Assembly (NCBI GenBank): GCA_965268675.1
Contig: OZ254179.1
Location: 62,001 to 126,000, forward strand
DNA length: 64,000 bases
Origin: AAA044-D11 sp009705075
GTDB taxonomy: Bacteria > Actinomycetota > Actinomycetes > Nanopelagicales > Nanopelagicaceae
Reading direction: 5' to 3'
Shown: positions 1-7,876 of the stretch, in pieces
Numbering within the stretch: position 1 is the first letter of the stretch
How the letters are laid out: the number at the start of each line of letters is the position of its first letter
Translations under genes and position numbers: made by a program
The notes under the pieces: model-generated
What the model saw: only the letters and a program-made list of their open reading frames with translations
What the model was told of the DNA's origin: nothing
The model's database searches: none

Positions 1-877
1 CAATCAAAATTAAATCGCCACTCTTAACATCTCCATCATTTCGAATCCAATGCAAAATACATGCATGTGATCCAGATGCTGCGATTGTGTCGTAACCCAA
101 ATCATTTCCTTCAAGTCGAGCGCGACCGAAGAAAGCCGACTCGATAATTCGCTCACCACGTGTTGTCGAGCTTGCTGCATTAAAAACTCGAACCATGTCA
201 GCAAAGCCTCGGTTTGTAGCATCGACAGCTTTCTGCATCTCAGCAATTTCAAAAGAATCTTTTATCAATCGTATTTCTGAAAGGTACGTCATTAACTCAG
301 CCGATTGCTCTTTATCTTTGGGAATAGCCTTATCGACTACTTTATTCTCGCCACGAACATATACAGCTGGCTTCTCGTCGCTCAAAAATTTTGCAAGATC
401 CTCAATCTGTCGAACCACAAAGCCATATTTGCGCTCCGTCTCTTCTAAAGTCATACGACGACCAACCCAGAATTCACCATGCTTGGCATCTCGATAGAAC
501 TCGGAAGTATCACGAGGCGATCTCGGATGAATAAACAAGAGCGCTTCATGGCCATCGCCTTTAGGCTCCAGAATAAATACTGAATCAGGAACGGCATCAC
601 TTCCAGTTATTCCAGTGAAGTAAGAAAATCCAGAATGAGGTCTAAATCGATAATCAGTGTCACCACTGCGAACTTTTAAGCCACCAGCAGGTAAAACTAT
701 TCGCTTGCCCGGATATTTCTTTGAGAGTTTTTCAATCCGGTCTTTACAAAATTTTGTAGCGGGGCTTGGAACAATTCCTTCTAATGGAGATGGCGCCCAT
801 CCAGTCTTCATAAAATCAGCTAAGGGCTTTGGATTAGCAGCATCGTACTTGCGGCTACCATCCTTGTCGTCACTCAT
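1..877 (-). CDS. pepP: Xaa-Pro aminopeptidase (aminopeptidase P), 3' end outside window
   Basis: Reading the minus strand from the ATG at 877 gives an open frame that runs off the left edge (about 292 residues seen). It begins MSDDKDGSRKYDAANPK. The stretch with YRFRPHSGFSYFTGI, then VFILEP and ALLFIHPR, is the N-terminal AMP_N (creatinase-like) domain of aminopeptidase P, and the visible end (SGSHACILHW) is the start of the pita-bread metallopeptidase domain. The family removes N-terminal residues preceding proline using two metal ions; the metal ligands lie beyond the window, so catalytic integrity cannot be judged. It is divergent from the kinase gene with about 75 bp between them. No clear Shine-Dalgarno precedes the ATG. 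Family assignment is firm; substrate is inferred. Confidence 0.85.
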   Translation of the reverse strand, partial: MSDDKDGSRKYDAANPKPLADFMKTGWAPSPLEGIVPSPATKFCKDRIEKLSKKYPGKRIVLPAGGLKVRSGDTDYRFRPHSGFSYFTGITGSDAVPDSVFILEPKGDGHEALLFIHPRSPRDTSEFYRDAKHGEFWVGRRMTLEETERKYGFVVRQIEDLAKFLSDEKPAVYVRGENKVVDKAIPKDKEQSAELMTYLSEIRLIKDSFEIAEMQKAVDATNRGFADMVRVFNAASSTTRGERIIESAFFGRARLEGNDLGYDTIAASGSHACILHWIRNDGDVKSGDLILI

Positions 878-952
878 AGCAATAGGGTAACGGCTAGAAC
901 AAAATAGTTCTATGAAGTACTTTTTGCGAACCTTCTTGGATATATTCAACGA

Positions 953-1570
953 GTGAGCATCGACCTCCTATTCGAACAGATTCAATCGCTCCTCGAAAGT
1001 CAGGGCCCGAGATCAATCATCGGGATAGTGGGCAAACCAGGGGCTGGTAAATCAACTGTCGTATTAGAGATTGAAAAAAAGTTCACCCCCAACGAAGTAT
1101 CCATAATCCCGATGGATGGATATCACTTAAGCAATGAAGCTCTAATTGAATTAGGTCGACGAGATCGCAAAGGTGCCCCGGATACCTTTGACACCGCAGC
1201 TTTTATTTCACTAATAACCAAGGTAAAAAATAGCCCTCAATTGGATCACCGCTTTCCAATCTTTCATCGCGAAATTGAAGCATCAGTTGAAGATGAGGGT
1301 TTAGTTCCAACTTCAGCAAAAATAATTGTGATTGAAGGAAATTACCTATTTTCTGATGAACATAATTGGAGTGGAGTTTTTCCGTTACTCGACCACACCT
1401 GGTACATCGAAATAGATGACGAAATTAGAATGCAGCGCCTAATCGCCCGCCACATAAAATATGGCAAAACTCCCGCTGAAGCCGAAGCTTGGTCTCGTGG
1501 CTCTGATGAGACAAATGCTAAGTTCATTGAAAAAACAAGCTATAAGTCCGAGAATAAAATTAGAATCTAA
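953..1570 (+). CDS. P-loop nucleoside/pantothenate-kinase-like protein
   Basis: A 205-residue cytosolic protein with a Walker A motif GKPGAGKST at residues 27-35 and a MDGYH segment at 54-58, both typical of the uridine kinase / pantothenate kinase-like P-loop family (YggC/FrcK-type). A VIEGNYLF segment is the usual Walker-B-like strand, and the C-terminal pattern with SDETNAKFIE matches the normal family end, so the protein is complete at about the usual length. The substrate (nucleoside, pantothenate or sugar) cannot be told from sequence. The start is a GTG at 953; no in-frame ATG lies nearby. It is divergent from pepP and followed by a 119-bp gap containing an imperfect hairpin. Confidence 0.75.
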   Translation: MSIDLLFEQIQSLLESQGPRSIIGIVGKPGAGKSTVVLEIEKKFTPNEVSIIPMDGYHLSNEALIELGRRDRKGAPDTFDTAAFISLITKVKNSPQLDHRFPIFHREIEASVEDEGLVPTSAKIIVIEGNYLFSDEHNWSGVFPLLDHTWYIEIDDEIRMQRLIARHIKYGKTPAEAEAWSRGSDETNAKFIEKTSYKSENKIRI

Positions 1571-1597
1571 CTCTTCTGATTAAAAATACAAAGATTC

Positions 1598-1628
1598 GGA
1601 AAATTTTGTTTCAAATCGAAAAATTTCC
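1598..1628 (+). terminator. Imperfect hairpin downstream of the kinase gene
   Basis: Arms 1598-1607 and 1619-1628 pair over 10 positions with one A-A mismatch around an 11-nt loop. The stem is A+T rich apart from the terminal GG/CC and the downstream T-tract is broken, so this is only a weak terminator candidate. Confidence 0.25.
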
Positions 1629-1689
1629 TTGGGTCTTCTTCAACTAATACGACTATGTAGCCATCTTCTTCCCATATATTGTTTGGGCA

Positions 1690-2352
1690 ATGGACTATAA
1701 ACAATTTGAGGCTGAAGGTTGGCCCTGGTGGTCAAGCCCCTTTAATGGGCAAAGCCGGCGATTATTTATTGTGTCCGTTTTAGGTTCAGTACTTCGGCCC
1801 AAGTTTGCAATTGAAACAGGAACTTATATCGGCACAACCACCCATTTTTTTAATGGTTTAGGAGTTGATAAAACCTACTCAATTGAAATTGTCAAAGAGT
1901 ATGCATTGGTTGCTCGCAAACGTCATAAGCAATTGATACAGCAAGGAAAATTAGAAATAATTTTAGGATCTTCTTCAGACCACATAGTCAAGATTTTAAA
2001 AAGGATTTCAAATGATGTACCAGTTATCGCTTATTTGGACGCTCACTGGCATGATTTCTTGCCAACCAAAAAGGAGATAACTGCTTTAATCGAATGGGGA
2101 GGCCCCTTCATCGCGATTGTTGATGACTTTCAAGTTCCTGATTTCCCGGGTTATGACTTCGATAGTTATGGTGACGAAATAGTTGGTCCGAGAATAGTTC
2201 CAGTTCATCCAGAAATCTCACTTTGGATTCCTGATGAGAGCGAAGAGATTGAAACGGGAGCCAGGCGCGGCACAGGTTACATTTTTTCAAAGAAAGCTTT
2301 AGCGCTATTTCCCTCTCAGACTCTGATTGATTTGAAGTTGCGGAAGTTTTAA
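1690..2352 (+). CDS. Class I SAM-dependent methyltransferase-like protein
   Basis: A 220-residue soluble protein. The IETGTYIGTTT segment at residues 41-51 is the SAM-binding glycine loop (motif I) in the variant seen in small-molecule or glycan methyltransferases of the Methyltransf_24 type. IAYLDAHWHD at about 113-122 and VDDF near 142 are the acidic strands usual in that family. It stands alone between the kinase and tRNA-Ser(GCT), at the left border of the surface-glycan island, so a role in O-methylating a surface sugar is reasonable but inferred. The ATG at 1690 is used; no strong ribosome binding site precedes it. Acceptor unknown. Confidence 0.65.
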   Translation: MDYKQFEAEGWPWWSSPFNGQSRRLFIVSVLGSVLRPKFAIETGTYIGTTTHFFNGLGVDKTYSIEIVKEYALVARKRHKQLIQQGKLEIILGSSSDHIVKILKRISNDVPVIAYLDAHWHDFLPTKKEITALIEWGGPFIAIVDDFQVPDFPGYDFDSYGDEIVGPRIVPVHPEISLWIPDESEEIETGARRGTGYIFSKKALALFPSQTLIDLKLRKF

Positions 2353-2555
2353 ATAAATAGATTGGCGCAAGATCTATCTCTACTTGGGCGACAATTAAGG
2401 CATATCCTCAAGCTAAGCTTCGAGAAAACGGGTTTTCACCAGTTTCATTAATCATTGAGTCAAATGGGACCAGTTGGGCCAAGATTTCTACCTAAATCGG
2501 GGAGATTTTTGGTTTCTAAAGTTAATAAAAACTCGTTAAACTCAGCACACCACTT

Positions 2556-2647
2556 GGAGACGTCGCATAGCCCGGTCGAGTGCGCCTCACTGCTAACGAG
2601 GTAAGGGGTAAAACCCTTCAAGAGTTCAAATCTCTTCGTCTCCGCCA
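2556..2647 (+). tRNA. tRNA-Ser (anticodon GCT)
   Basis: A 92-nt class II tRNA with encoded CCA. The seven-base acceptor arms (GGAGACG at 2556-2562 and CGTCTCC ending at 2643) pair perfectly, G73 is the discriminator and CCA occupies 2645-2647. The anticodon loop CTGCTAA (2590-2596) gives GCT, and the long variable arm (about 2602-2619) is typical of tRNA-Ser. The anticodon stem closes with an A-C mismatch (A2589/C2597). It reads AGC and AGU codons. It lies inside the left part of the surface-glycan island. Confidence 0.95.
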
Positions 2648-2723
2648 GTCAGCCACTTTGTCGGATGTGTTTCGGCAAAAGTAGATAACAAGTTTTTTGA
2701 AACCCCAGTTTAAGGAGAATTCA

Positions 2724-3260
2724 ATGACTAAGTCTCTCGATTTAGGCTGCGGCCCAAATCCTAAGAACCCATTTCTAGCTGATGAAGTTTTTGGTATAGA
2801 CATTAATACTTTTAATAACCCAAATATTAAAATTGCAGATCTTGCAATAGATCCCATCCCATTTGAGGGAAATACTTTTGATTACATTAGTGGATTCGAT
2901 TTCCTAGAACATATTCCAAGAATTTTGTATATTGGTCGAGAGAGAAAACAACCCTTCATCGATGTCATGAGTGAAATATGGCGAGTCTTAAAACCAGGTG
3001 GAGAAACATTTTTTGCCACTCCCGCCTATCCGACCCCTGAAGCTTTTCAAGATCCTCAACACGTAAACATAATTACTGAAAATAGTATCGGCTACTTTTC
3101 AGCTCCTGGCCTGCTTGAATTATGTCAAGCCTACGGATTTAAAGGTAAATTTGAAGTGGTACAACAGGCCTGGGCAAATGTGCCAATAAAGATACGTGAG
3201 AACAGTTTTTATCATGTTGTGCCATACCATCTTGTCTGGCATTTGAAGGCAGTCAAGTAG
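2724..3260 (+). CDS. Class I SAM-dependent methyltransferase
   Basis: Translation most likely starts at the ATG at 2724, which follows TAAGGAG by 7 bases; the longer frame from 2697 adds nine unconvincing residues. The 178-residue product has the SAM motif LDLGCGPNPK at residues 5-14, an acidic residue after the second strand (VFGIDIN), FDFLEHIP as the motif following strand 4 and EIWRVLKPGG as the usual post-motif III helix. This is the Methyltransf_11 fold. The first ten residues hold almost no N-terminal extension, so the domain is minimal. The position right after tRNA-Ser and next to glycosyltransferase-like genes suggests a sugar or lipid acceptor, but the substrate is unknown. Confidence 0.75.
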   Translation: MTKSLDLGCGPNPKNPFLADEVFGIDINTFNNPNIKIADLAIDPIPFEGNTFDYISGFDFLEHIPRILYIGRERKQPFIDVMSEIWRVLKPGGETFFATPAYPTPEAFQDPQHVNIITENSIGYFSAPGLLELCQAYGFKGKFEVVQQAWANVPIKIRENSFYHVVPYHLVWHLKAVK

Positions 3261-3279
3261 GAATTTTTGCAATTACACT

Positions 3280-4719
3280 CTATATTCCTAGATTACGAAT
3301 AGCACGGGTCATCTCTTCTAATCTTTTTTCCATATCCAGATCCTTATTGTCTAAACCGAACAGCGGGATTCTCTCTGAGAAGAAATCATCTTCGATTGCC
3401 TTAATAGGGTCTAGTTCACCGAGGCCAGCGTTAAGGTCATATGAATGGCCGTAGGGGTGCATTAATGTGAACCTACGATCTCGAATACTAAACAGGCCAG
3501 ATGAATAAATAATCTTATTCATGAGAAGCGAAACCTGAAAACCAACTAGCGGGTTAAAAGTATCAGGATGTAATGCAAAGAATTTAAAGAACAGCTGCAT
3601 TTCAAACACAACGGACTTGTGTATGTAAGTGACGATAATGTCATTGGTAGGCACAATCGCTAGTGGAGATTTCTCATCATAAAATAGGTTTCTTCTTCGA
3701 CCAAGAAGATTCCACTCGCTGCTCAAGCTTGGTGAAAATGAGCCTAATCCCTCAAGTGACAACACCTTGTCTGCGTAGGCGAAAAAATTAGCCCAGTCAT
3801 TAGATTGAACATCAGCAGTTATGAAGAGCATGAAGTCAAAGCTCGCATCAAAATTGTTACATGCATATTCAACTTGTCTGAAAAATGAGATGGGGATGGA
3901 ATTAGTCCAGCCCTCTTGTTCTTTGTCCGTAGTGTTTAGAACTTCAGTTGTATAGCCGTATTTTCGGCACGCATCTTCAACTTCTTTGATTGATCCCCAG
4001 GTAGAAAACCAATGAGAAATAAAAGCTTTGACTCTTGGCTGATTCAGAACTACGTATGGCTCCTTAGAGCTTGATCGCTGAAGAGGGTGTTCAGCGGCGC
4101 ACGTATCTTGAGATTTTGATAGCTCAATGAATAGGTAAGGCCGGTACTTAGAATCAATTGAAATGGATTCACAAACCAAACCTGATTCTTTGATTAATTC
4201 TGTAAAAACACCCGATTGTCCCTGTTCGAATTGAGAAATTATTTTTTTGGCACCATCTCGAGTCAGCAAAAAAGCAAGGTATGAGATATTTTCTACAGGA
4301 AACAATTCATCATTGCTTCCTGATTGCTTAGAAATTGGCCAGATAGAGACTGCATCAGTATTCGAATTAAACTTCCCAGCAACCCTTGAGACCCAAGTTG
4401 AAAATTCATCACCGATTGCAAGACAAGCGTCAAGGACTAATAAATGTGTACCGTCATTTTCGAGGAAAGCTTTACAAACTCGGTTCAGCCAATCTAAAAA
4501 GAGAAGATCTGTAATTGGCTTGGCAATGTCTATTCCTGATTGTAGCTTTGCAATTTCAACAGAGTCTTCAAAGTTCTGTGACGTAGAAATCCAGCGAAAG
4601 TTTGAAAAAAGCTGGTTGACCAATTTTCCATAGTTAAGATCAGAATTTAGACGTTGATCTTCATGAACCTGTCTTTTGTAGACTGAATAGTCCACTCGGC
4701 TTAAATTCTCAGAAACCAT
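3280..4719 (-). CDS. Large uncharacterised protein with glycosyltransferase-like halves
   Basis: A 479-residue protein from the ATG at 4719 (a TTG lies one codon upstream; GGAAG sits about 10 bases before). No signal peptide or membrane span. Residues about 1-210 resemble a GT25-type glycosyltransferase: HLLVLDACLAIGDEF occupies the place of the usual LEDD acidic motif, followed by YLAFLLTRDGAKKII, the strand-helix unit of that family, but the canonical DD pair is reduced to a single D. Residues about 225-480 form a second alpha/beta unit with FMLFITADVQSNDW, a possible acidic motif of a GT-A-like fold. It converges on the methyltransferase gene with a 19-bp gap. I do not recognise a named family for the second half; it belongs by context to the glycan island. 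Confidence 0.55.
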   Translation of the reverse strand: MVSENLSRVDYSVYKRQVHEDQRLNSDLNYGKLVNQLFSNFRWISTSQNFEDSVEIAKLQSGIDIAKPITDLLFLDWLNRVCKAFLENDGTHLLVLDACLAIGDEFSTWVSRVAGKFNSNTDAVSIWPISKQSGSNDELFPVENISYLAFLLTRDGAKKIISQFEQGQSGVFTELIKESGLVCESISIDSKYRPYLFIELSKSQDTCAAEHPLQRSSSKEPYVVLNQPRVKAFISHWFSTWGSIKEVEDACRKYGYTTEVLNTTDKEQEGWTNSIPISFFRQVEYACNNFDASFDFMLFITADVQSNDWANFFAYADKVLSLEGLGSFSPSLSSEWNLLGRRRNLFYDEKSPLAIVPTNDIIVTYIHKSVVFEMQLFFKFFALHPDTFNPLVGFQVSLLMNKIIYSSGLFSIRDRRFTLMHPYGHSYDLNAGLGELDPIKAIEDDFFSERIPLFGLDNKDLDMEKRLEEMTRAIRNLGI

Positions 4720-5096
4720 CAATCAGGCACTTCCAATTCTTCCCGATCTTGGATCTTTCGACCTCGGACATAATCTGACTACTCCTCAAACCTACTTCAA
4801 AAATGGTCAAAAAGACCGATTCCGTAGGGATTTTCACAGTTCCGCCACCACCTAATAGCTTCAAATATGTGATACACGAAGGGGGTAGCACCCAAATGAC
4901 CGCTTTCCTCAGTGCGCGCGAGAGAGCCAGAGCCAAGAATTCATCTAAAAAAAGGTGATTAAGGGGTTACATTCGGGGGGGGCTAGCTGTATATTTGGTG
5001 TGCAGACATCTAAATATATGACTAGCCATTAGTTATTGACTATCCATATTTTTGGAGAACTTTAGTGAAGGTGTTTTCTACGATTTAGGAGCTTTT
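4720..5096. promoter_or_regulatory. Divergent intergenic region upstream of the collagen-like gene
   Basis: This 377-bp gap holds no convincing gene; the minus-strand frame 4709-4936 has no recognisable motif or ribosome binding site. It contains a run of eight G (4975-4982), an imperfect inverted repeat with arms 4981-4996 and 5012-5027 (GGCTAG...ATATTT against AAATAT...CTAGCC), and TTGACT at 5036-5041 that could be a -35 box with TTTAGT at 5061-5066 as a poor -10 (19-bp spacer). AGGAG at 5086-5090 is the ribosome binding site for the GTG at 5097. The promoter assignment is tentative. Confidence 0.4.
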
Positions 5097-7859
5097 GTGT
5101 CAAGAGAGAAAAGAAGCCAACAAGCTAACGAGCGACGACGTAAGAGAACTGCAAAACGCAGAAAAATCTTTATGACCGCTGTGATGGCACAGACCGCGGT
5201 AGGCCTTGTTGCCCCTAATCTCACAGTGTTTGGTGAGTTTCTGACATCTCCAGCAAATGCAGTACCCCCAGAAACCCCTCCTGGAACTTATTTCCTAGGT
5301 CAATGGATTGCTGGAACAGATTATTATGCTCAGGATCCAAACCACCCACCTTTTGCTGATGCTGTATTCTCTAACGGCAGAATTTACTATGCCATAGCAG
5401 ACTCAGGTCCGACGTCCGGCAATGGGGACTATGAGCCAGGAATTACACCTAATTGGGAGATTTATTGGGTTTCACCATCAGGCGTTCTCCTCAGTGGAAT
5501 TGATACACCCACAGCCACAATTGGCACAGATGGCGATTTTTATATTGACACTGTTACTTCAACAATTTTTGGCCCTAAGTCAGCCGGAGCTTGGCCAGCA
5601 GTAGGCGTTTCACTAATTGGCCCAACTGGCCCGACAGGTCCATCAGGTCCTACCGGAGCAACCGGCCCAACTGGTTATACAGGTCCTACCGGATCAACTG
5701 GCGACACTGGCTCAACTGGTTATACAGGTCCTACCGGAGCAACTGGTCCTTCAGTAACAGGTCCTACCGGATCAACTGGCGACACTGGCTCAACTGGTCC
5801 TACCGGAGCAACTGGCGACACTGGCTCAACTGGTCCTACCGGAGCAACTGGCGACACTGGCTCAACTGGTCCTACCGGAGCAACTGGCGACACTGGCTCA
5901 ACTGGTCCTACCGGAGCAACTGGCGACACTGGCTCAACTGGTCCTACCGGAGCAACTGGCGACACTGGCTCAACTGGTCCTACCGGAGCAACTGGCGACA
6001 CTGGCTCAACTGGTCCTACCGGAGCAACTGGCGACACTGGCTCAACTGGTCCTACCGGAGCAACTGGCGACACTGGCTCAACAGGCTCAACTGGTCCTAC
6101 CGGAGCTACTGGCCCAGCGGGAGCAACTGGTAATTTCCGCGGTATTTGGTCGGCTGGCAATACATATACGCGTGGATCTATCGTGTATTACCCAGACACA
6201 GGTTCTTACTACATTGCGTATTTCCAACAAAACACAGTTGCGTTGGGCGGTATTGAGCCGTCCACTTCAACCACCGATCCAGCTCTGGCAAGCTCCTTGA
6301 TTCCATGGGTTTACTTCAGAACAAGTAACACTCTGCTTTCTGGTTCAGAAACACCTACCGCTTCAATTGGCGTAGACGGTGATTTCTTTATTGATACTGT
6401 TACATCAACAATTTATGGTCCGAAGTCTGGCGGTGTTTGGCCAACGGGTATCTCGCTGGTTGGCCCGACAGGTCCATCAGGCCCAACCGGAGCAACTGGC
6501 TCAACCGGATCAACTGGCTCAACCGGAGCAACTGGTGACACTGGTTCAACAGGTTCAACTGGTCCTACCGGCGCAACTGGTCCTTCAGTAACTGGTCCGA
6601 CCGGCGCAACTGGTGACACTGGTTCAACAGGTTCAACTGGTCCGACCGGCGCAACTGGTCCTTCAGTAACTGGTCCGACCGGCGCAACTGGTGACACTGG
6701 CTCAACAGGTTCAACTGGTCCTACCGGAGCAACTGGTCCTTCAGTAACTGGTCCTACCGGCGCAACTGGTGACACTGGCTCAACAGGTTCAACTGGTCCT
6801 ACCGGAGCAACTGGTCCTTCAGTAACTGGTCCTACCGGCGCAACTGGTACTCCAGGCGCAACTGGCGCAACCGGAGCTTCTGGTACTCCAGGCGCAACTG
6901 GCGCAACTGGCGCAACCGGAGCTTCTGGTACTCCAGGCGCAACTGGCGCAACTGGCGCAACTGGCGCAACCGGAGCTTCTGGTACTCCAGGCGCAACTGG
7001 CGCAACTGGCGCAACCGGAGCTTCTGGTACTCCAGGCGCAACCGGAGCTTCTGGTACTCCAGGCGCAACTGGCGCAACTGGCGCAACCGGAGCTTCTGGT
7101 ACTCCAGGCGCAACCGGAGCTTCTGGTACTCCAGGAGCATCAGGTCCTACTGGCGCAACAGGTGCAACAGGAATTGGAACTCCAGGTGCCGCAGGTGCTC
7201 CAGGTGTTGGAGCTCCAGGTGCAACAGGAGCAACGGGAGCAGCAGGAGCAACGGGAGCAGCAGGTACTCCGGGAGCACAAGGTAAAACAGGCGATACAGG
7301 ATCAGCTGGTTCTGACGCTATACCTAATGTTCAAATCGGAAGACTTGCATTCAGTGCCGCAAATATTGCGAAAGTGACGACAAGGTCGGTAGCTGAAGCA
7401 ACTTATATGCTTTCTGTAATTGTTTCTGCGAAAGCAGCGAATTTGAACCAGTCATCACAGCTTTGGCTGAAGTTGATATCAAAGACAGGCGCGAGTTCAA
7501 AGATCACAAACGTAATTATTGTTCCGTCACACGGAGTAAACGATAAGGGCGAGACTGTGCAAACTTTAGAGTTGACTGGGGTATTTACCGCGGGCATCGA
7601 CAATGAAGTTCTTAGATTCGAAGTCCAAGATAAATCTGGTAAGAAGATCAGAGCCTTAACAGGAATCATTCAACTTACTAAGAGCCAACTAACACCGCTT
7701 GCTGACTCAGATGACGGCGCCAACATTGTGGCCAAAAAGGCAAAAACTGTTGGCAAGAAAGTCGCGACTGTTGTCAAGAAAGCTGCCAAAAAGGTAACTA
7801 CACCGGTGAAGAAAGCAACATCGGCAGCGAAGAAGGTAACTCCGAAATCAAAGAAATAG
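5097..7859 (+). CDS. Secreted collagen-like surface protein
   Basis: I place the start at GTG 5097 (AGGAG at 5086-5090) rather than TTG 5052, giving 920 residues. Residues 1-23 are strongly basic and are followed by a hydrophobic stretch and an ANA cleavage-like site near 52-54: a long signal peptide. Two similar non-collagenous modules (about 55-174 and 345-455), each ending with a DGDF-IDTVTSTI-GPK block, precede two collagen-like stretches (175-344 and 456-740) of Gly-X-Thr triplets such as GPT, GAT, GDT and GST, interrupted by GPSVT. A probable beta-sandwich domain (742-875) and a Lys/Ala/Val-rich tail (about 875-920) follow. There is no LPXTG motif or C-terminal membrane span. Thr-rich bacterial collagens such as Bacillus BclA are O-glycosylated on Thr; the flanking glycosyl- and sulfotransferases suggest the same here, which is inference. 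Confidence 0.85.
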   Translation: MSREKRSQQANERRRKRTAKRRKIFMTAVMAQTAVGLVAPNLTVFGEFLTSPANAVPPETPPGTYFLGQWIAGTDYYAQDPNHPPFADAVFSNGRIYYAIADSGPTSGNGDYEPGITPNWEIYWVSPSGVLLSGIDTPTATIGTDGDFYIDTVTSTIFGPKSAGAWPAVGVSLIGPTGPTGPSGPTGATGPTGYTGPTGSTGDTGSTGYTGPTGATGPSVTGPTGSTGDTGSTGPTGATGDTGSTGPTGATGDTGSTGPTGATGDTGSTGPTGATGDTGSTGPTGATGDTGSTGPTGATGDTGSTGPTGATGDTGSTGPTGATGDTGSTGSTGPTGATGPAGATGNFRGIWSAGNTYTRGSIVYYPDTGSYYIAYFQQNTVALGGIEPSTSTTDPALASSLIPWVYFRTSNTLLSGSETPTASIGVDGDFFIDTVTSTIYGPKSGGVWPTGISLVGPTGPSGPTGATGSTGSTGSTGATGDTGSTGSTGPTGATGPSVTGPTGATGDTGSTGSTGPTGATGPSVTGPTGATGDTGSTGSTGPTGATGPSVTGPTGATGDTGSTGSTGPTGATGPSVTGPTGATGTPGATGATGASGTPGATGATGATGASGTPGATGATGATGATGASGTPGATGATGATGASGTPGATGASGTPGATGATGATGASGTPGATGASGTPGASGPTGATGATGIGTPGAAGAPGVGAPGATGATGAAGATGAAGTPGAQGKTGDTGSAGSDAIPNVQIGRLAFSAANIAKVTTRSVAEATYMLSVIVSAKAANLNQSSQLWLKLISKTGASSKITNVIIVPSHGVNDKGETVQTLELTGVFTAGIDNEVLRFEVQDKSGKKIRALTGIIQLTKSQLTPLADSDDGANIVAKKAKTVGKKVATVVKKAAKKVTTPVKKATSAAKKVTPKSKK
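5760..6083 (+). repeat. Nine tandem 36-bp units in the first collagen stretch
   Basis: Nine head-to-tail 36-bp units code for the 12-residue block GPTGATGDTGST. The first (5760-5795) differs by a GCA-to-TCA-type change giving GPTGSTGDTGST; the next eight (5796-6083) are identical at the DNA level except for the last base of the final unit. Identity at silent positions points to recent expansion by slippage or unequal recombination. Confidence 0.95.
6534..6845 (+). repeat. Four tandem 78-bp units in the second collagen stretch
   Basis: Four units of 78 bp each code for a 26-residue block containing GDTGSTGST, GPTGATGPSVT and GPTGAT. They differ at a few silent positions (CCT/CCG, GCA/GGAGCA context), so they are slightly older or more diverged than the 36-bp array. 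The PSVT insertion breaks the Gly-X-Y register once per unit. Confidence 0.9.
6846..7140 (+). repeat. Degenerate Gly-Thr-Pro / Gly-Ala-Thr repeat block
   Basis: Irregularly nested copies of units encoding GTPGATGATGAS and shorter or longer variants (GTPGATGAS, GTPGATGATGATGAS). Thr-Pro and Ala-Ser triplets replace the GPT/GDT pattern of the preceding arrays. The variable unit length is what repeated slippage would leave. Confidence 0.8.
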
Positions 7860-7876
7860 TCCGAATAAGATGAGCT

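Noticed and set aside
195..890. Plus-strand frames in the first 900 bp
   Set aside because: They are antisense to the aminopeptidase P frame, which has clear family motifs.
2464..2603. Short plus-strand frame starting ATGGGACCAG that runs into the tRNA
   Set aside because: It ends inside the tRNA-Ser gene and its composition shows no coding signal.
4709..4936. 75-residue minus-strand frame upstream of the 3280-4719 gene
   Set aside because: It overlaps the start of that gene in another frame, has no motif and no ribosome binding site.
5720..6775. Long minus-strand frames rich in Val, Pro and Glu (5720-6160, 6413-6775) and further frames on both strands
   Set aside because: They are shadows of the collagen repeat: a repeat whose unit length is a multiple of three keeps several frames open. 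They have no ribosome binding site or start context.
5760..6845. Regular repeats that might look like a CRISPR array
   Set aside because: Units are contiguous with no spacers and keep one coding frame throughout; no cas genes are present.
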